Source: DASUTB01 sp036374835 (GTDB taxonomy: Bacteria > Actinomycetota > Actinomycetes > Jiangellales > Jiangellaceae). Taken from it: 23,863 nt of DNA. Made by a program: the position numbers and the translations under genes. The DNA is taken from NCBI GenBank assembly GCA_036374835.1, contig DASUTB010000040.1:1-23863 (forward strand). Direction: 5' to 3'. The notes beneath the pieces are model-generated. The model ran no database searches and was not told the DNA's origin. It worked only from the letters and a program-made list of their open reading frames with translations. Positions 1 to 7,345 of the stretch are shown piece after piece (the first letter of the stretch is position 1; each line of letters begins with the position of its first letter).

Positions 1-100
1 CGCCTTGTGCGGAGCGGTCGATGCCGAACGCCTCGCACAGTACGCCGAGCTCGAAGGGCGCGACACCGTCGAGGGCCAACGCCGCGACGTTTCGGAGCAT
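1..100 (-). CDS. GlxA-family AraC-type transcriptional regulator, N-terminal fragment
   Basis: Only the first 33 codons are in the window; the rest lies beyond the left edge. Reading leftwards from an ATG at 98-100 gives a protein beginning MLRNVAALALDGVAPFELG and continuing with VLCEAFGID. This opening is typical of the GlxA subfamily, in which an N-terminal DJ-1/PfpI-like domain, usually a ligand sensor, is followed by a C-terminal AraC helix-turn-helix domain. An AGGA lies very close to the ATG, so the start is plausible but not strongly supported. The gene is divergent from the small membrane protein at 195, and the 95-bp gap holds operator-like repeats. The C-terminal DNA-binding domain cannot be seen here, so the family call rests on the N-terminal motif alone. 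Confidence 0.72.
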   Translation of the reverse strand, partial: MLRNVAALALDGVAPFELGVLCEAFGIDRSAQG

Positions 101-122
101 GTCCTGAGTCTTTCATGGCCGA

Positions 123-195
123 TGGCAGTATGTCGATGCCCAATGGCTTTCTTGCCACTCGTGGCAGTACCTCGATGCTGCAAGACTTTCTGCCA
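123..195. repeat. Two imperfect 34-35 bp direct repeats with internal palindrome, likely operator
   Basis: Copy 1 is 123-157 and copy 2 is 162-195. Each begins TGGCAGTA, continues with TCGATGC, and ends CTTTC(T)TGCCA, so each copy also has TGGCA/TGCCA ends in inverted orientation. At the junction, TGCCAC (153-158) and GTGGCA (161-166) form a perfect 6-bp-arm palindrome with a 2-nt spacer. The repeats fill the gap between the GlxA-type regulator and the small gene at 195, which suggests binding sites for that regulator. The TGGC core recalls the AdpA consensus TGGCSNGWWY known for the same subfamily, but the match is partial. Confidence 0.5.
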
Positions 196-452
196 TGACG
201 CAGTTCATTGTTTCGGTGGTCGTGCTCGTCGTCGCTGTGGCGGCGATCATCGGGTCGTACCGGGCGATCCGCGACGACGGCGGCCCGAGGCGCAGCCCGC
301 TGCCGGCAGAGCCTTCGATCGGCAATACGATCTTGCCTCATCCGTGCAGCCGCCGGCCGCACGACAGATCCGCCGTCGACGTGGTGGCCGAGCGTCGTCG
401 CGCGCTGGAACGTCGCCGTGCTCAGTACGCCGGTGGGCGGGTGAACGTGTAG
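195..452 (+). CDS. Small single-pass membrane protein, unknown function
   Basis: This 85-codon frame opens with a clear hydrophobic segment at about residues 4-20 (FIVSVVVLVVAVAAIIG), followed at once by positive charges (SYRAIRDDGGPRR). That arrangement predicts an N-out/C-in single membrane anchor or an uncleaved signal anchor. The C-terminal half is Arg-rich and hydrophilic (ERRRALERRRAQY). I recognise no family. There is no Shine-Dalgarno sequence before the ATG, and the second operator-like repeat runs right up to the start codon, so a leaderless message or a non-coding frame are both possible. The end overlaps the convergent amidase gene by 31 bp. It may be part of a unit controlled by the divergent GlxA-type regulator. 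Confidence 0.45.
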   Translation: MTQFIVSVVVLVVAVAAIIGSYRAIRDDGGPRRSPLPAEPSIGNTILPHPCSRRPHDRSAVDVVAERRRALERRRAQYAGGRVNV

Positions 453-1843
453 CCGGCATTTTCCAGGACCCTGGCGAACCCGATCGTGATCCGGTCGCCG
501 AAAGCCGGGCCGACGAGCTGGACGCCGATCGGCAGGCCGTTCTCGTCCGTACCGGTGGGAATGGCAGTGGCGGGCAAATGGGCGACGCCGGCGAGGCCGG
601 CCCAGAACGCTTGCAGGATATAGGGCTGCTGCGCACCGTCGACATCGATCGTCCGCCCGCTCAACGGACTGTGGTCGTGCGGGAAGGCGGACGTCGCGCT
701 GATCGGCATCACCACGACGTCGTAGTCGTCGAAGAACCGGCGCCACGCCCAGCGCAAGATGTCGCGCTGGTTGTGCAGCCGCAGCCAGTTGTGATGGGAC
801 ATCGTCCGCGCCCGGAATGTGGCGAGGCGGTGGTCGTCGTCCGGGAGCTCGTCGGCCTTGCGCCGCTCCCGCTCCCACACTTCAGGAGGATTGACCCCAC
901 CGAGGAAGCCGTGCAGCAGGTCGGCATATACCTTGAGCGCGTGATCGGTGTCGAACTCCGGGCGGGCGTCATCGACGACGTGCGCACCGAGTTCGTCAAG
1001 AGTGCGGCCGACGGCGCGGACGCGCTCGGCGACGTTGCCCGACACCGGCGCGACCGGGTCGTCGGCCCACAAGGCGATGCGTTTGCCCTGCACACCGGTG
1101 AAACGGGGGAGATCGTAGCGGACGCCCTCCTGCAGCCGATCGGGATGGGCGACCACGTCGAGCGCCAGGTCGAGGTCGGCAGCGGACCGGGCGAGGGGCC
1201 CGACGACCGCGATATCCGGGTCGGCGATCGCACCGGGCAGCGCGTGTCCGCGGGCTGGGACGAGGCTCCACGTCGGTTTGTGGCCGAACACGCCGCAGTA
1301 GTGCGCCGGATTTCGAATAGAGCCGGCGATGTCCGAACCGAACTCCAGTGCGCACATGCCGGTGGCTAACGCGACAGCGGATCCGCCCGATGATCCACCG
1401 GGGGTTCGGGACTGATCCCAGGGGTTCTTGGTGGTGCCGTAGATGTCGTTGTAGCTCTGGAAGTCGCCGAGATCGACTGGCACGTTCGTCTTGCCGTACA
1501 CGATGGCTCCGGCGCCGCGGCACCGCTCCACGACGACCGCGTCCTCGGCCGCCACGTTGTCCACCAGGTGGGGGTAACCCCACGTCGTGGGCGCGCCGGT
1601 GAGGTTGAACGACTCCTTGACGGTCATCGGTAGGCCGAGCAGCGGCTGTTCGGGTGTCGGCGGCCCGTCGATGGCGGCTGCCACCGCCTTGGCACTGTCG
1701 ACATCGCTCCATATGACCGCGTTCAGCGTGCTGTTGTGTTCATCGACCTGTGCCAGGTGCGCATCAAGCAGTTCCGCGGCGCTGATTTCGCCGCGCCGCA
1801 GCGCTGCGAGCTGTTCGGTGGCGGAGGAGAAGACGTCGACCAT
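422..1843 (-). CDS. Amidase-signature family amidohydrolase
   Basis: The 473-residue product has the usual length for the amidase signature (AS) family, which hydrolyses carboxamides or short amides/esters. The Ser-cisSer-Lys catalytic set is visible: Lys76 in GLPMTVKESF, the cis-Ser at about 151 in GGSSGGS, and the nucleophile Ser175 in GSDIAGSIRNPA. The rest of the fold also fits, including YGKTNVP at 116-122 and the C-terminal IPTGTDENGLPIGVQLVGP. No signal peptide is seen, so it is probably cytoplasmic. The sequence resembles the generic amidases that cannot be assigned a substrate from motifs, and it lacks GatA context (no gatB/gatC nearby), so GatA is unlikely. The ATG at 1841-1843 has no obvious ribosome binding site. 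It is downstream of metB on the same strand, but about 200 bp of repeat-rich spacer separates them. Confidence 0.9.
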   Translation of the reverse strand: MVDVFSSATEQLAALRRGEISAAELLDAHLAQVDEHNSTLNAVIWSDVDSAKAVAAAIDGPPTPEQPLLGLPMTVKESFNLTGAPTTWGYPHLVDNVAAEDAVVVERCRGAGAIVYGKTNVPVDLGDFQSYNDIYGTTKNPWDQSRTPGGSSGGSAVALATGMCALEFGSDIAGSIRNPAHYCGVFGHKPTWSLVPARGHALPGAIADPDIAVVGPLARSAADLDLALDVVAHPDRLQEGVRYDLPRFTGVQGKRIALWADDPVAPVSGNVAERVRAVGRTLDELGAHVVDDARPEFDTDHALKVYADLLHGFLGGVNPPEVWERERRKADELPDDDHRLATFRARTMSHHNWLRLHNQRDILRWAWRRFFDDYDVVVMPISATSAFPHDHSPLSGRTIDVDGAQQPYILQAFWAGLAGVAHLPATAIPTGTDENGLPIGVQLVGPAFGDRITIGFARVLENAGYTFTRPPAY

Positions 1844-1902
1844 GCGCCGAAGCTACCAAGCCGATCGTGCCTGGCCAATGTCGACTGGGAGAGGGCGACT
1901 AC

Positions 1903-1993
1903 GCACCTGGGCGCATAAATGCGCCCAGACATCGCCGTCGAAGTGAGTCGGCGGCCGGATCAGGCGTGGGCGCATCCATGCGCCCAGGTGTGC
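1903..1993. repeat. Pair of perfect palindromes forming a larger inverted repeat
   Basis: The gap between metB and the amidase gene (1844-2041) holds two palindromes. The first, 1907-1928, has 10-bp arms CTGGGCGCAT / ATGCGCCCAG with spacer AA. The second, 1967-1986, has 9-bp arms TGGGCGCAT / ATGCGCCCA with spacer CC. The flanks extend the match in opposite orientation: GCACCTGGGCGCAT at 1903-1916 against ATGCGCCCAGGTGTGC at 1978-1993. They could act as the metB terminator (no T-run is present), as an operator upstream of the amidase gene, or be copies of a dispersed repeat. Confidence 0.6.
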
Positions 1994-2041
1994 AGGACGC
2001 TGCTCCTCTGGTCCGGCCAAGCCGTTGCGGCCGGCGCGGCA

Positions 2042-3178
2042 TCAGGCGAGGGCGTGGCGCAGGTCGGCGAGCAGGTCGTCCGCACTCTCGATACCGACCG
2101 ACAGACGCACCAGGTCGTCGGGCACCTCGAGCGCGCTGCCCGCAGCGCTGGCGTGGGTCATCCGGCCCGGGTGCTCGATGAGCGACTCGACACCGCCGAG
2201 TGACTCGCCGAGCGTGAAGATCTGCGCGCGGTTGCAGACCCGCAGGGCCGCATCCTCGCCGCCGTCGACCCGGAACGAGATCATGCCGCCGAACCGGCGC
2301 ATCTGCTTGGCCGCGACCTCGTGCCCGGGATGCGATTCGAGCCCCGGGTACAGCACTTGGGTGACCCGCGGGTGCTCGGTCAGTAGTCCGACGATGCGTT
2401 CGGCGTTGTCGCAGTGCCGGTCCATGCGCACGGCCAGGGTTTTCAGCCCGCGTTGCACGAGCCAGGCATCGAACGGTCCCGCCACGGCACCCATGGAGTT
2501 CTGATGGAACGCGATCCGTTCGGCGAGTTCCGCGTCGCGCACGACCACGGCACCGCCGACCACGTCGGAGTGGCCGCCGCAGTATTTCGTCGTCGAGTGC
2601 ACGACGACATCCGCCCCGAGCGTTAGCGGCTGCTGCAGGTAGGGGGTGGCGAACGTGTTGTCCACGACGAGCAGCGCTCCCGCCTCGTGGGCGATGACCC
2701 CGAGCGCCGCGATGTCGGCGATGCCGAGCAGCGGATTGGTCGGCGTCTCGATCCAGATCAGCTTCGTCTCAGGGCGGATCGCGGCACGGACGGCACCGGG
2801 GTCGGTGACGGCCGCCGCCGTCCAGGCCACCCCCCACCGCTCGATGACCTTGCTGACGAGGCGGAACGTGCCGCCGTACGCGTCGTCCGGTATGACGATG
2901 TGGTCGCCGGGCGACAGCACAGTACGCAGCAGGGTGTCCTCGGCGGCCATGCCGCTGGCGAACGCGAATCCTCGGCGGCCGCCTTCGAGCGCCGCGAGGC
3001 ACTGCTCCAGCGCGGCCCGGGTCGGATTGCCCGTCCGGCTGTATTCGTACCCAGCGCGCAGCCCGCCGACTCCGTCCTGCGCATAGGTGCTGGTGGCGTA
3101 GATCGGCGGAACTACCGCACCGGTCGCCGGATCGGGTTCCTGGCCGGTGTGGATCGCGAGAGTTTCGAAGTCGTGCAC
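2042..3178 (-). CDS. metB: Cystathionine gamma-synthase (PLP-dependent)
   Basis: The product is a fold-type I PLP enzyme of the Cys/Met metabolism family, 378 residues, the normal size. CGS joins an activated homoserine ester to cysteine to give cystathionine in methionine synthesis. Family signatures are all present: YSRTGNPTR (46-54), SGMAA (75-79), the ETPTNP segment (144-149), VVDNTFATPY (171-180), and the PLP Schiff-base lysine Lys198 in STTKYCGGHSD. I chose the GTG at 3178 (HDFETLAIHTG follows) because homology to the family begins there and a GGA lies at a suitable distance; a TTG at 3187 would add three residues. The frame stays open far upstream but that extension runs antisense into the neighbouring membrane gene. 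Cystathionine gamma-lyase or homocysteine synthase are hard to exclude by motif. Confidence 0.9.
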   Translation of the reverse strand: MHDFETLAIHTGQEPDPATGAVVPPIYATSTYAQDGVGGLRAGYEYSRTGNPTRAALEQCLAALEGGRRGFAFASGMAAEDTLLRTVLSPGDHIVIPDDAYGGTFRLVSKVIERWGVAWTAAAVTDPGAVRAAIRPETKLIWIETPTNPLLGIADIAALGVIAHEAGALLVVDNTFATPYLQQPLTLGADVVVHSTTKYCGGHSDVVGGAVVVRDAELAERIAFHQNSMGAVAGPFDAWLVQRGLKTLAVRMDRHCDNAERIVGLLTEHPRVTQVLYPGLESHPGHEVAAKQMRRFGGMISFRVDGGEDAALRVCNRAQIFTLGESLGGVESLIEHPGRMTHASAAGSALEVPDDLVRLSVGIESADDLLADLRHALA

Positions 3179-3268
3179 GACGTCCAAGGCTACGCAACGA
3201 GGACGCGTCTTGCCCAAACGGCCTGTCGGTGCGGCCGGATATCGTGCATATGAGATGCGTTGGGCTAG

Positions 3269-4009
3269 GTGAGGCAGGAGATGGCGTTCGACCGGCATGA
3301 AACGACGGCACATCGGCCGTACCGTCGGCTGGGTACCTACGCGACGGCGTTGACCACCCTGTTCGCCGTACTCATCGTCGTCGGCGTCGTGCTCACCGGC
3401 GCCCACTTCTGGCGTGCGAGAGTGTTCGACCGGCGGGCCGAGGGCCGGCTGATTCAGCAAGTGGTCGTGTCCGAAGCCGAGATCGACGCCGCACACGCCG
3501 TGGTCGTCACCGCGTCGGTCGTCTGGTGGCTGGTCGCCGCGGTCACGGCGGCCGTCTTCATCATGTGGCAGTTCCGCCACGCGCAGAACGCGAAGGCCTT
3601 CGGTGCGGTCGGCGGCCTTTCCCATCCGGCCTGGGCGATCGGTGCCTGGCTCATCCCGCTCGGCAACCTGATCTTGGGTCCGCGTCAGATCTACCGCAGC
3701 CGTGCGCCTGGTATCGGGCGCACAACGCTGCCGGTCAGAGTTCTCACCTGGTGGGCGATCGCCCTGGCGCTAGCCTTGCTGGTCCTCTGGCTGGCATCTC
3801 GGGCCTGGGTCGACGGCGCGCAGTACCGCTTCGACTTGATCCGCAACTCGACGGCGGACTACCTGATCGCCATTGCAGCGCTGACCAGCGCCGTTGCCGC
3901 GTCATTTGCGATCTACATCGTGCGGACGTTCAGCCGCCGGCAGGACGAGGCGACCGAGAAATGGCCCGTCGGAGGCGGCTCCGCGCGCGCGTCCGCTACG
4001 CCGCAGTAG
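3269..4009 (+). CDS. DUF4328 multi-pass membrane protein, copy 1
   Basis: An integral membrane protein of about 246 residues with four hydrophobic segments: near the N-terminus (LTTLFAVLIVVGVVLTGA), around ASVVWWLVAAVTAAVFIMW, LTWWAIALALALLVLWLA, and IAIAALTSAVAASFAIYIV. The signature block between segments 2 and 3 is typical of DUF4328: WQFRHAQNAKAFG, then HPAWAIGAWLIPLGNLI and PRQIYRS. Function is unknown for the family. The C-terminus after segment 4 (RTFSRRQDEATEKW) is cytoplasmic by the positive-inside rule. The GTG at 3269 is taken as the start; an ATG at 3281 is equally possible and would match the length of copy 2, but its GGAG touches the ATG and is too close. It is divergent from metB and 67 bp upstream of a paralogue. 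Confidence 0.85.
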   Translation: MRQEMAFDRHETTAHRPYRRLGTYATALTTLFAVLIVVGVVLTGAHFWRARVFDRRAEGRLIQQVVVSEAEIDAAHAVVVTASVVWWLVAAVTAAVFIMWQFRHAQNAKAFGAVGGLSHPAWAIGAWLIPLGNLILGPRQIYRSRAPGIGRTTLPVRVLTWWAIALALALLVLWLASRAWVDGAQYRFDLIRNSTADYLIAIAALTSAVAASFAIYIVRTFSRRQDEATEKWPVGGGSARASATPQ

Positions 4010-4076
4010 AGCTGTTCCAATCCCGCAGGACAACCGATAAGATCACGTCGCCTGGATCCGGACGACAAGGACGAGG

Positions 4077-4817
4077 ATGGCCCAGCCGCAGCCGTACAGC
4101 CCACCGTCGCCTCCTCCCATCCGGTATAGGTTGCACGGTCTGGTGACGACGCTGACCGTCCTCTTCGCGATCTTCATTGCGCTCGATGTGATCGGCGCGG
4201 CGAACTTCGTCTGGCGCGGCTCGATCTTCGACAGACTGTCCGACGGCGCGATCGTCTCCGAGGGGGAGGCGAACGTCGCCGACGGAATCAGCGTCGGCTA
4301 CGGCGGCCTCTGGCTGCTGCTGTTCCTGGCCACGGCCGTGGTGTTCATCGTCTGGCAGTACCGGCACGCGGTGAACGCGCGAACGCTCGGCGTGCACGGT
4401 GGACTTGCCCACCCTGGCTGGGCGATCGGCGGATGGTTCATTCCGCTCGCGAACCTGGTGTTGCCCGCGCGGCAGATCTACCGATCGAGTCGTGCGCCTC
4501 GCGTTGTGCCGTCCTCCGGTACGATCGCGCTCCTCGTGGGGTGGGCCATCGCCATGTGGGTCAGCCAGGCGCTCGACCGAGCGGCATGGTGGCTTTGGAC
4601 CGACGCGGACGGCTTCACCTCGCAGGACCTGGAGCAGTCGGCGACGTCGGATTACCTGAGCGGCGTGGCGGCGATGATCGACCTCGTGGCGGCGGTCCTC
4701 GCCCTACTGCTCGTCCGTATGCTGACGAAGCGGCAAGATGCGGCCTTCGATTCGTGGTTCGTAGAAGAGCCGGCTGCGCCACAAGGAGCGACGGTGCTCG
4801 ACGCGCGAGGGCTATAG
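4077..4817 (+). CDS. DUF4328 multi-pass membrane protein, copy 2
   Basis: A paralogue of the preceding gene, also 246 residues with four membrane segments. The shared core is clear: WQYRHAVNARTLG (compare WQFRHAQNAKAFG), HPGWAIGGWFIPLANLVLPARQIYRSS, and the C-terminal LLVRMLTKRQDAAFDSWF (compare YIVRTFSRRQDEATEKW). The N-terminus has a short Pro/Gln-rich cytoplasmic leader (QPYSPPSPPP), common in this family. The ATG at 4077 has a good AAGGA 5-6 nt upstream. The spacing suggests co-transcription with copy 1. The gene ends 6 bp inside the convergent phosphosugar mutase gene. Function unknown; the tandem pair probably arose by local duplication followed by strong divergence of the non-core regions. 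Confidence 0.87.
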   Translation: MAQPQPYSPPSPPPIRYRLHGLVTTLTVLFAIFIALDVIGAANFVWRGSIFDRLSDGAIVSEGEANVADGISVGYGGLWLLLFLATAVVFIVWQYRHAVNARTLGVHGGLAHPGWAIGGWFIPLANLVLPARQIYRSSRAPRVVPSSGTIALLVGWAIAMWVSQALDRAAWWLWTDADGFTSQDLEQSATSDYLSGVAAMIDLVAAVLALLLVRMLTKRQDAAFDSWFVEEPAAPQGATVLDARGL

Positions 4818-6458
4818 GCCCGCGGCGGCGGCGAGATCGGACTTGAGCGCCGCGAGCTGATCGGCTGCCAACGCCCGGGCGCCGGCCACGTCACCGTCGG
4901 TCTGGACCACCACTTCGAGGTAACACTTGAGCTTCGGCTCGGTGCCGCTCGGACGGACGACGATGCGTGCACCCTCGGCCAGGTAGTAGCGCAGTCCGTC
5001 CGTTGGCGGCAGCTCGCTCGTCCCCTCCGAGAGGTCCTCAACGCTGGAGACGGCGCGTCCACCGAGCTCAGTGGGCGGGTCGGAGCGCAGCCGCTCCATC
5101 GCGGTGCTGATCTGCGACAGGTCGTCGACGCGAACCGACAACTGGTCGGTGGCGTGCAGCCCGTAGCCGCGGGCGAGATCGTCGAGCGCGTCGGCGAGCG
5201 TCCGGCCGGCAGCCCGCAGCGTCGCGGCGAGTTCCAGGACGAGCACCGCCGCGGAGATGCCGTCCTTGTCGCGCACCGCGTCCGGGTCGACGCAATAGCC
5301 GAGCGCCTCCTCGTAACCGAATCGCAGGTCGTCCACCCGGCTGATCCACTTGAACCCGGTGAGCGTCTCCTGGTATCCGAGGCCGTACGCGGCGGCGATC
5401 TTGCCGAGTAGGGACGACGACACGATCGAGCAGGCGAACGTGCCGGTCAGGCCCGGCTCCCGCTCGGCGAGGTGTGCCGCGAGCAGGCCGCCGACCTCGT
5501 CGCCGCGCAGCATGCGCCAGCCGCCGTCGGCCATCGGGGCGGCGACGGCGCACCGGTCGGCGTCCGGGTCGTTCGCAAGTACCAGATCAGCATTGCGATC
5601 AGCGGCGAGTTCGACCGCCAGGTCGATCGCCCCCGGCTCCTCGGGGTTCGGGAACGCGACGGTGGGGAAGTCCGGATCCGGACTGGCCTGCTCGCTGACG
5701 GGCTCGGGTGCGGCGAATCCGGCTGCCGTGATGGCGCGTTCGATGACCTCCGCACCGACGCCGTGCAGCGGCGTGTAGACGGCTGTCACCTCTCGCGGTC
5801 CGCCCGGTCGGGCGACCGACGCGGCACGTTCGACGTAGGCATCGATCACGTCCTCACCGAGGGTGGACCAGCCGCTGGTCGCCAGCGGAACGGAGCCGGC
5901 GGACGGCACGGCATCGATCTGCGCCGAGATGTCCGTGTCCGCCGGTGGCGCGATCTGCGAACCGTCGCCGAGGTAGACCTTGTAGCCGTTGTCCTGCGGC
6001 GGATTGTGCGATGCGGTGACCATGACGCCTGCGTCGGTGCCCAGGTGCCGAATGGCGAAGGCGAGCACCGGCGTGGGCAGTGGGCGGGGCAGTAGCGCAG
6101 CCGAGATTCCGGCGCCGGCCATGACCGCGCACGTGTCACGGGCGAACTCTGCCGACATATGGCGGGCGTCGTAGCCGACGACGACGGACGTCCCCCCGCG
6201 TTCGCCAAGGTATGCGGCCAAACCCGCAGCGGTCCGGATCACGACCGCCCGGTTCATCCGGTTCGGTCCCGCACCGAGCGCTCCGCGCAGACCTGCGGTG
6301 CCGAACTCGAGCCGGCCGGCGAACCGGTCGGCGATGTCGTCGCGTGCCGCCGCCTCCCCGGACTCCGCCTTCGTGATCAGCGCCGTGAGCTCGGCTCGGG
6401 TGGCCGGGTCGGGGTCGTCGTCCACCCACGCCCGCGCGGCGTCGAGAACGTCCGTCAC
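4812..6458 (-). CDS. pmmB: Phosphoglucomutase/phosphomannomutase family phosphosugar mutase
   Basis: A 548-residue alpha-D-phosphohexomutase, which moves phosphate between C1 and C6 (or C1 and C5 of pentoses) through a phosphoserine. All four motifs are in order: EFGTAGLRG at 51-59, the phosphoserine loop TASHNPPQDNGYK with Ser150, the magnesium loop DPDADR at 297-302, the sugar-specificity loop GYEEALGY at 381-388, and the phosphate-binding RPSGTEPK at 502-509. The GTG start at 6458 overlaps the stop of the nucleoside phosphorylase gene by 4 nt, so the two are translationally coupled. This coupling suggests that it converts (deoxy)ribose-1-phosphate released by PNP into the 5-phosphate, a phosphopentomutase role, although the actinobacterial orthologues are named PmmB. 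Substrate preference cannot be read from motifs. Confidence 0.92.
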   Translation of the reverse strand: MTDVLDAARAWVDDDPDPATRAELTALITKAESGEAAARDDIADRFAGRLEFGTAGLRGALGAGPNRMNRAVVIRTAAGLAAYLGERGGTSVVVGYDARHMSAEFARDTCAVMAGAGISAALLPRPLPTPVLAFAIRHLGTDAGVMVTASHNPPQDNGYKVYLGDGSQIAPPADTDISAQIDAVPSAGSVPLATSGWSTLGEDVIDAYVERAASVARPGGPREVTAVYTPLHGVGAEVIERAITAAGFAAPEPVSEQASPDPDFPTVAFPNPEEPGAIDLAVELAADRNADLVLANDPDADRCAVAAPMADGGWRMLRGDEVGGLLAAHLAEREPGLTGTFACSIVSSSLLGKIAAAYGLGYQETLTGFKWISRVDDLRFGYEEALGYCVDPDAVRDKDGISAAVLVLELAATLRAAGRTLADALDDLARGYGLHATDQLSVRVDDLSQISTAMERLRSDPPTELGGRAVSSVEDLSEGTSELPPTDGLRYYLAEGARIVVRPSGTEPKLKCYLEVVVQTDGDVAGARALAADQLAALKSDLAAAAGL

Positions 6459-7255
6459 GCGATGGCTCCGACGATGTCGGCCAGCAGTTTGCCGATCCGC
6501 GGCGCGGCGGCGCGTCCGGCCTCGACGACCTCGTCGTGGCGCAGCGGCGTCGGACTGATGCCGGCGGCGAGGTTGGTGACGAGCGAGATTCCGAGCACCG
6601 CCATGCCGGCCTGCCGCGCGGCGATCGCCTCCAACGCGGTCGACATGCCGACGAGGTCGCCGCCGATCCGGTTGGCCATCTGCACTTCGGCCGGTGTCTC
6701 GTAATGCGGGCCGGGGAACTGCACGTACACGCCTTCATCGAGCGACCCGTCGATGGATCGCGCCGCATCGCGCAGTTGCTTCGAGTACAAGTCGGTCAGG
6801 TCGACGAAGTTCGCGCCCTCGATCGGTGACGTCGCGGTCAGGTTGATGTGATCGCTGATCAGCACCGGTGTTCCCGGTGACCACTCGGGACGCAGCCCGC
6901 CGCAGCCGTTCGTCAGCACGATCGTGTGGCAACCGGCCGCGGCCGCGGTCCGGACGCCGTGCACGACCGCCCGCACACCCTTGCCTTCATACAGATGCGT
7001 GCGCGCACCGATGTTGAGGGCACGGCTCGTCTCATTGATCTTGACTGAGCGGACCAGCCCGACGTGTCCTTCGACGGACGGCTCGGCGAACCCGGGCAAC
7101 TCGGCCTGCGGAATCTCGGTCTCGGCGCCGCCCAGATGATCGATGGCCCCGGACCAGCCGGATCCGAGGACGAGTGCAATGTCGTGCTTGGCCACACCGG
7201 TCCGGTCGGCGATGACACGGGCTGCTTCGGTGGCGGCGACGAAGGGATCGGTCAC
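6455..7255 (-). CDS. punA: Purine nucleoside phosphorylase
   Basis: A 266-residue trimeric-type PNP that splits purine (deoxy)nucleosides with phosphate into base and pentose-1-phosphate. Recognisable elements are the phosphate loop VLGSGWSG (29-36), the Arg-x-His pair in ARTHLYEG (84-91), the TNGCGGLR segment (115-122), FPGPHYETPAE ending at Glu190, VGMSTALEA (202-210) and the base-binding Asn228 in TNLAAG. I chose the GTG at 7253-7255 because it gives the usual N-terminus (TDPFVAATEAARVI); a longer reading frame upstream adds an Arg-rich stretch without family support. It is the first gene of a two-gene unit with the phosphosugar mutase (GTGA overlap). It is divergent from lpdA with a 90-bp shared promoter region. 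Confidence 0.93.
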   Translation of the reverse strand: MTDPFVAATEAARVIADRTGVAKHDIALVLGSGWSGAIDHLGGAETEIPQAELPGFAEPSVEGHVGLVRSVKINETSRALNIGARTHLYEGKGVRAVVHGVRTAAAAGCHTIVLTNGCGGLRPEWSPGTPVLISDHINLTATSPIEGANFVDLTDLYSKQLRDAARSIDGSLDEGVYVQFPGPHYETPAEVQMANRIGGDLVGMSTALEAIAARQAGMAVLGISLVTNLAAGISPTPLRHDEVVEAGRAAAPRIGKLLADIVGAIA

Positions 7256-7345
7256 GCGTCGACCATATCGCCACCGGCGAGTGTTCCGCTGCCACATGCC
7301 GGCGGACGGCTACCCGCGACGACGCCGGATGGAAGAATGTGACAC

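Noticed and set aside
5..1369. 454-codon plus-strand open frame
   Set aside because: It is antisense to the amidase gene, is Arg/Gly/Ala-rich, has no recognisable domain, and starts inside the GlxA-type fragment; it is a by-product of high GC content.
3179..3625. N-terminal extension of cystathionine gamma-synthase to a 527-residue protein
   Set aside because: The extra stretch is antisense to the first DUF4328 gene and has no family similarity; the usual MetB N-terminus begins at the GTG at 3178.
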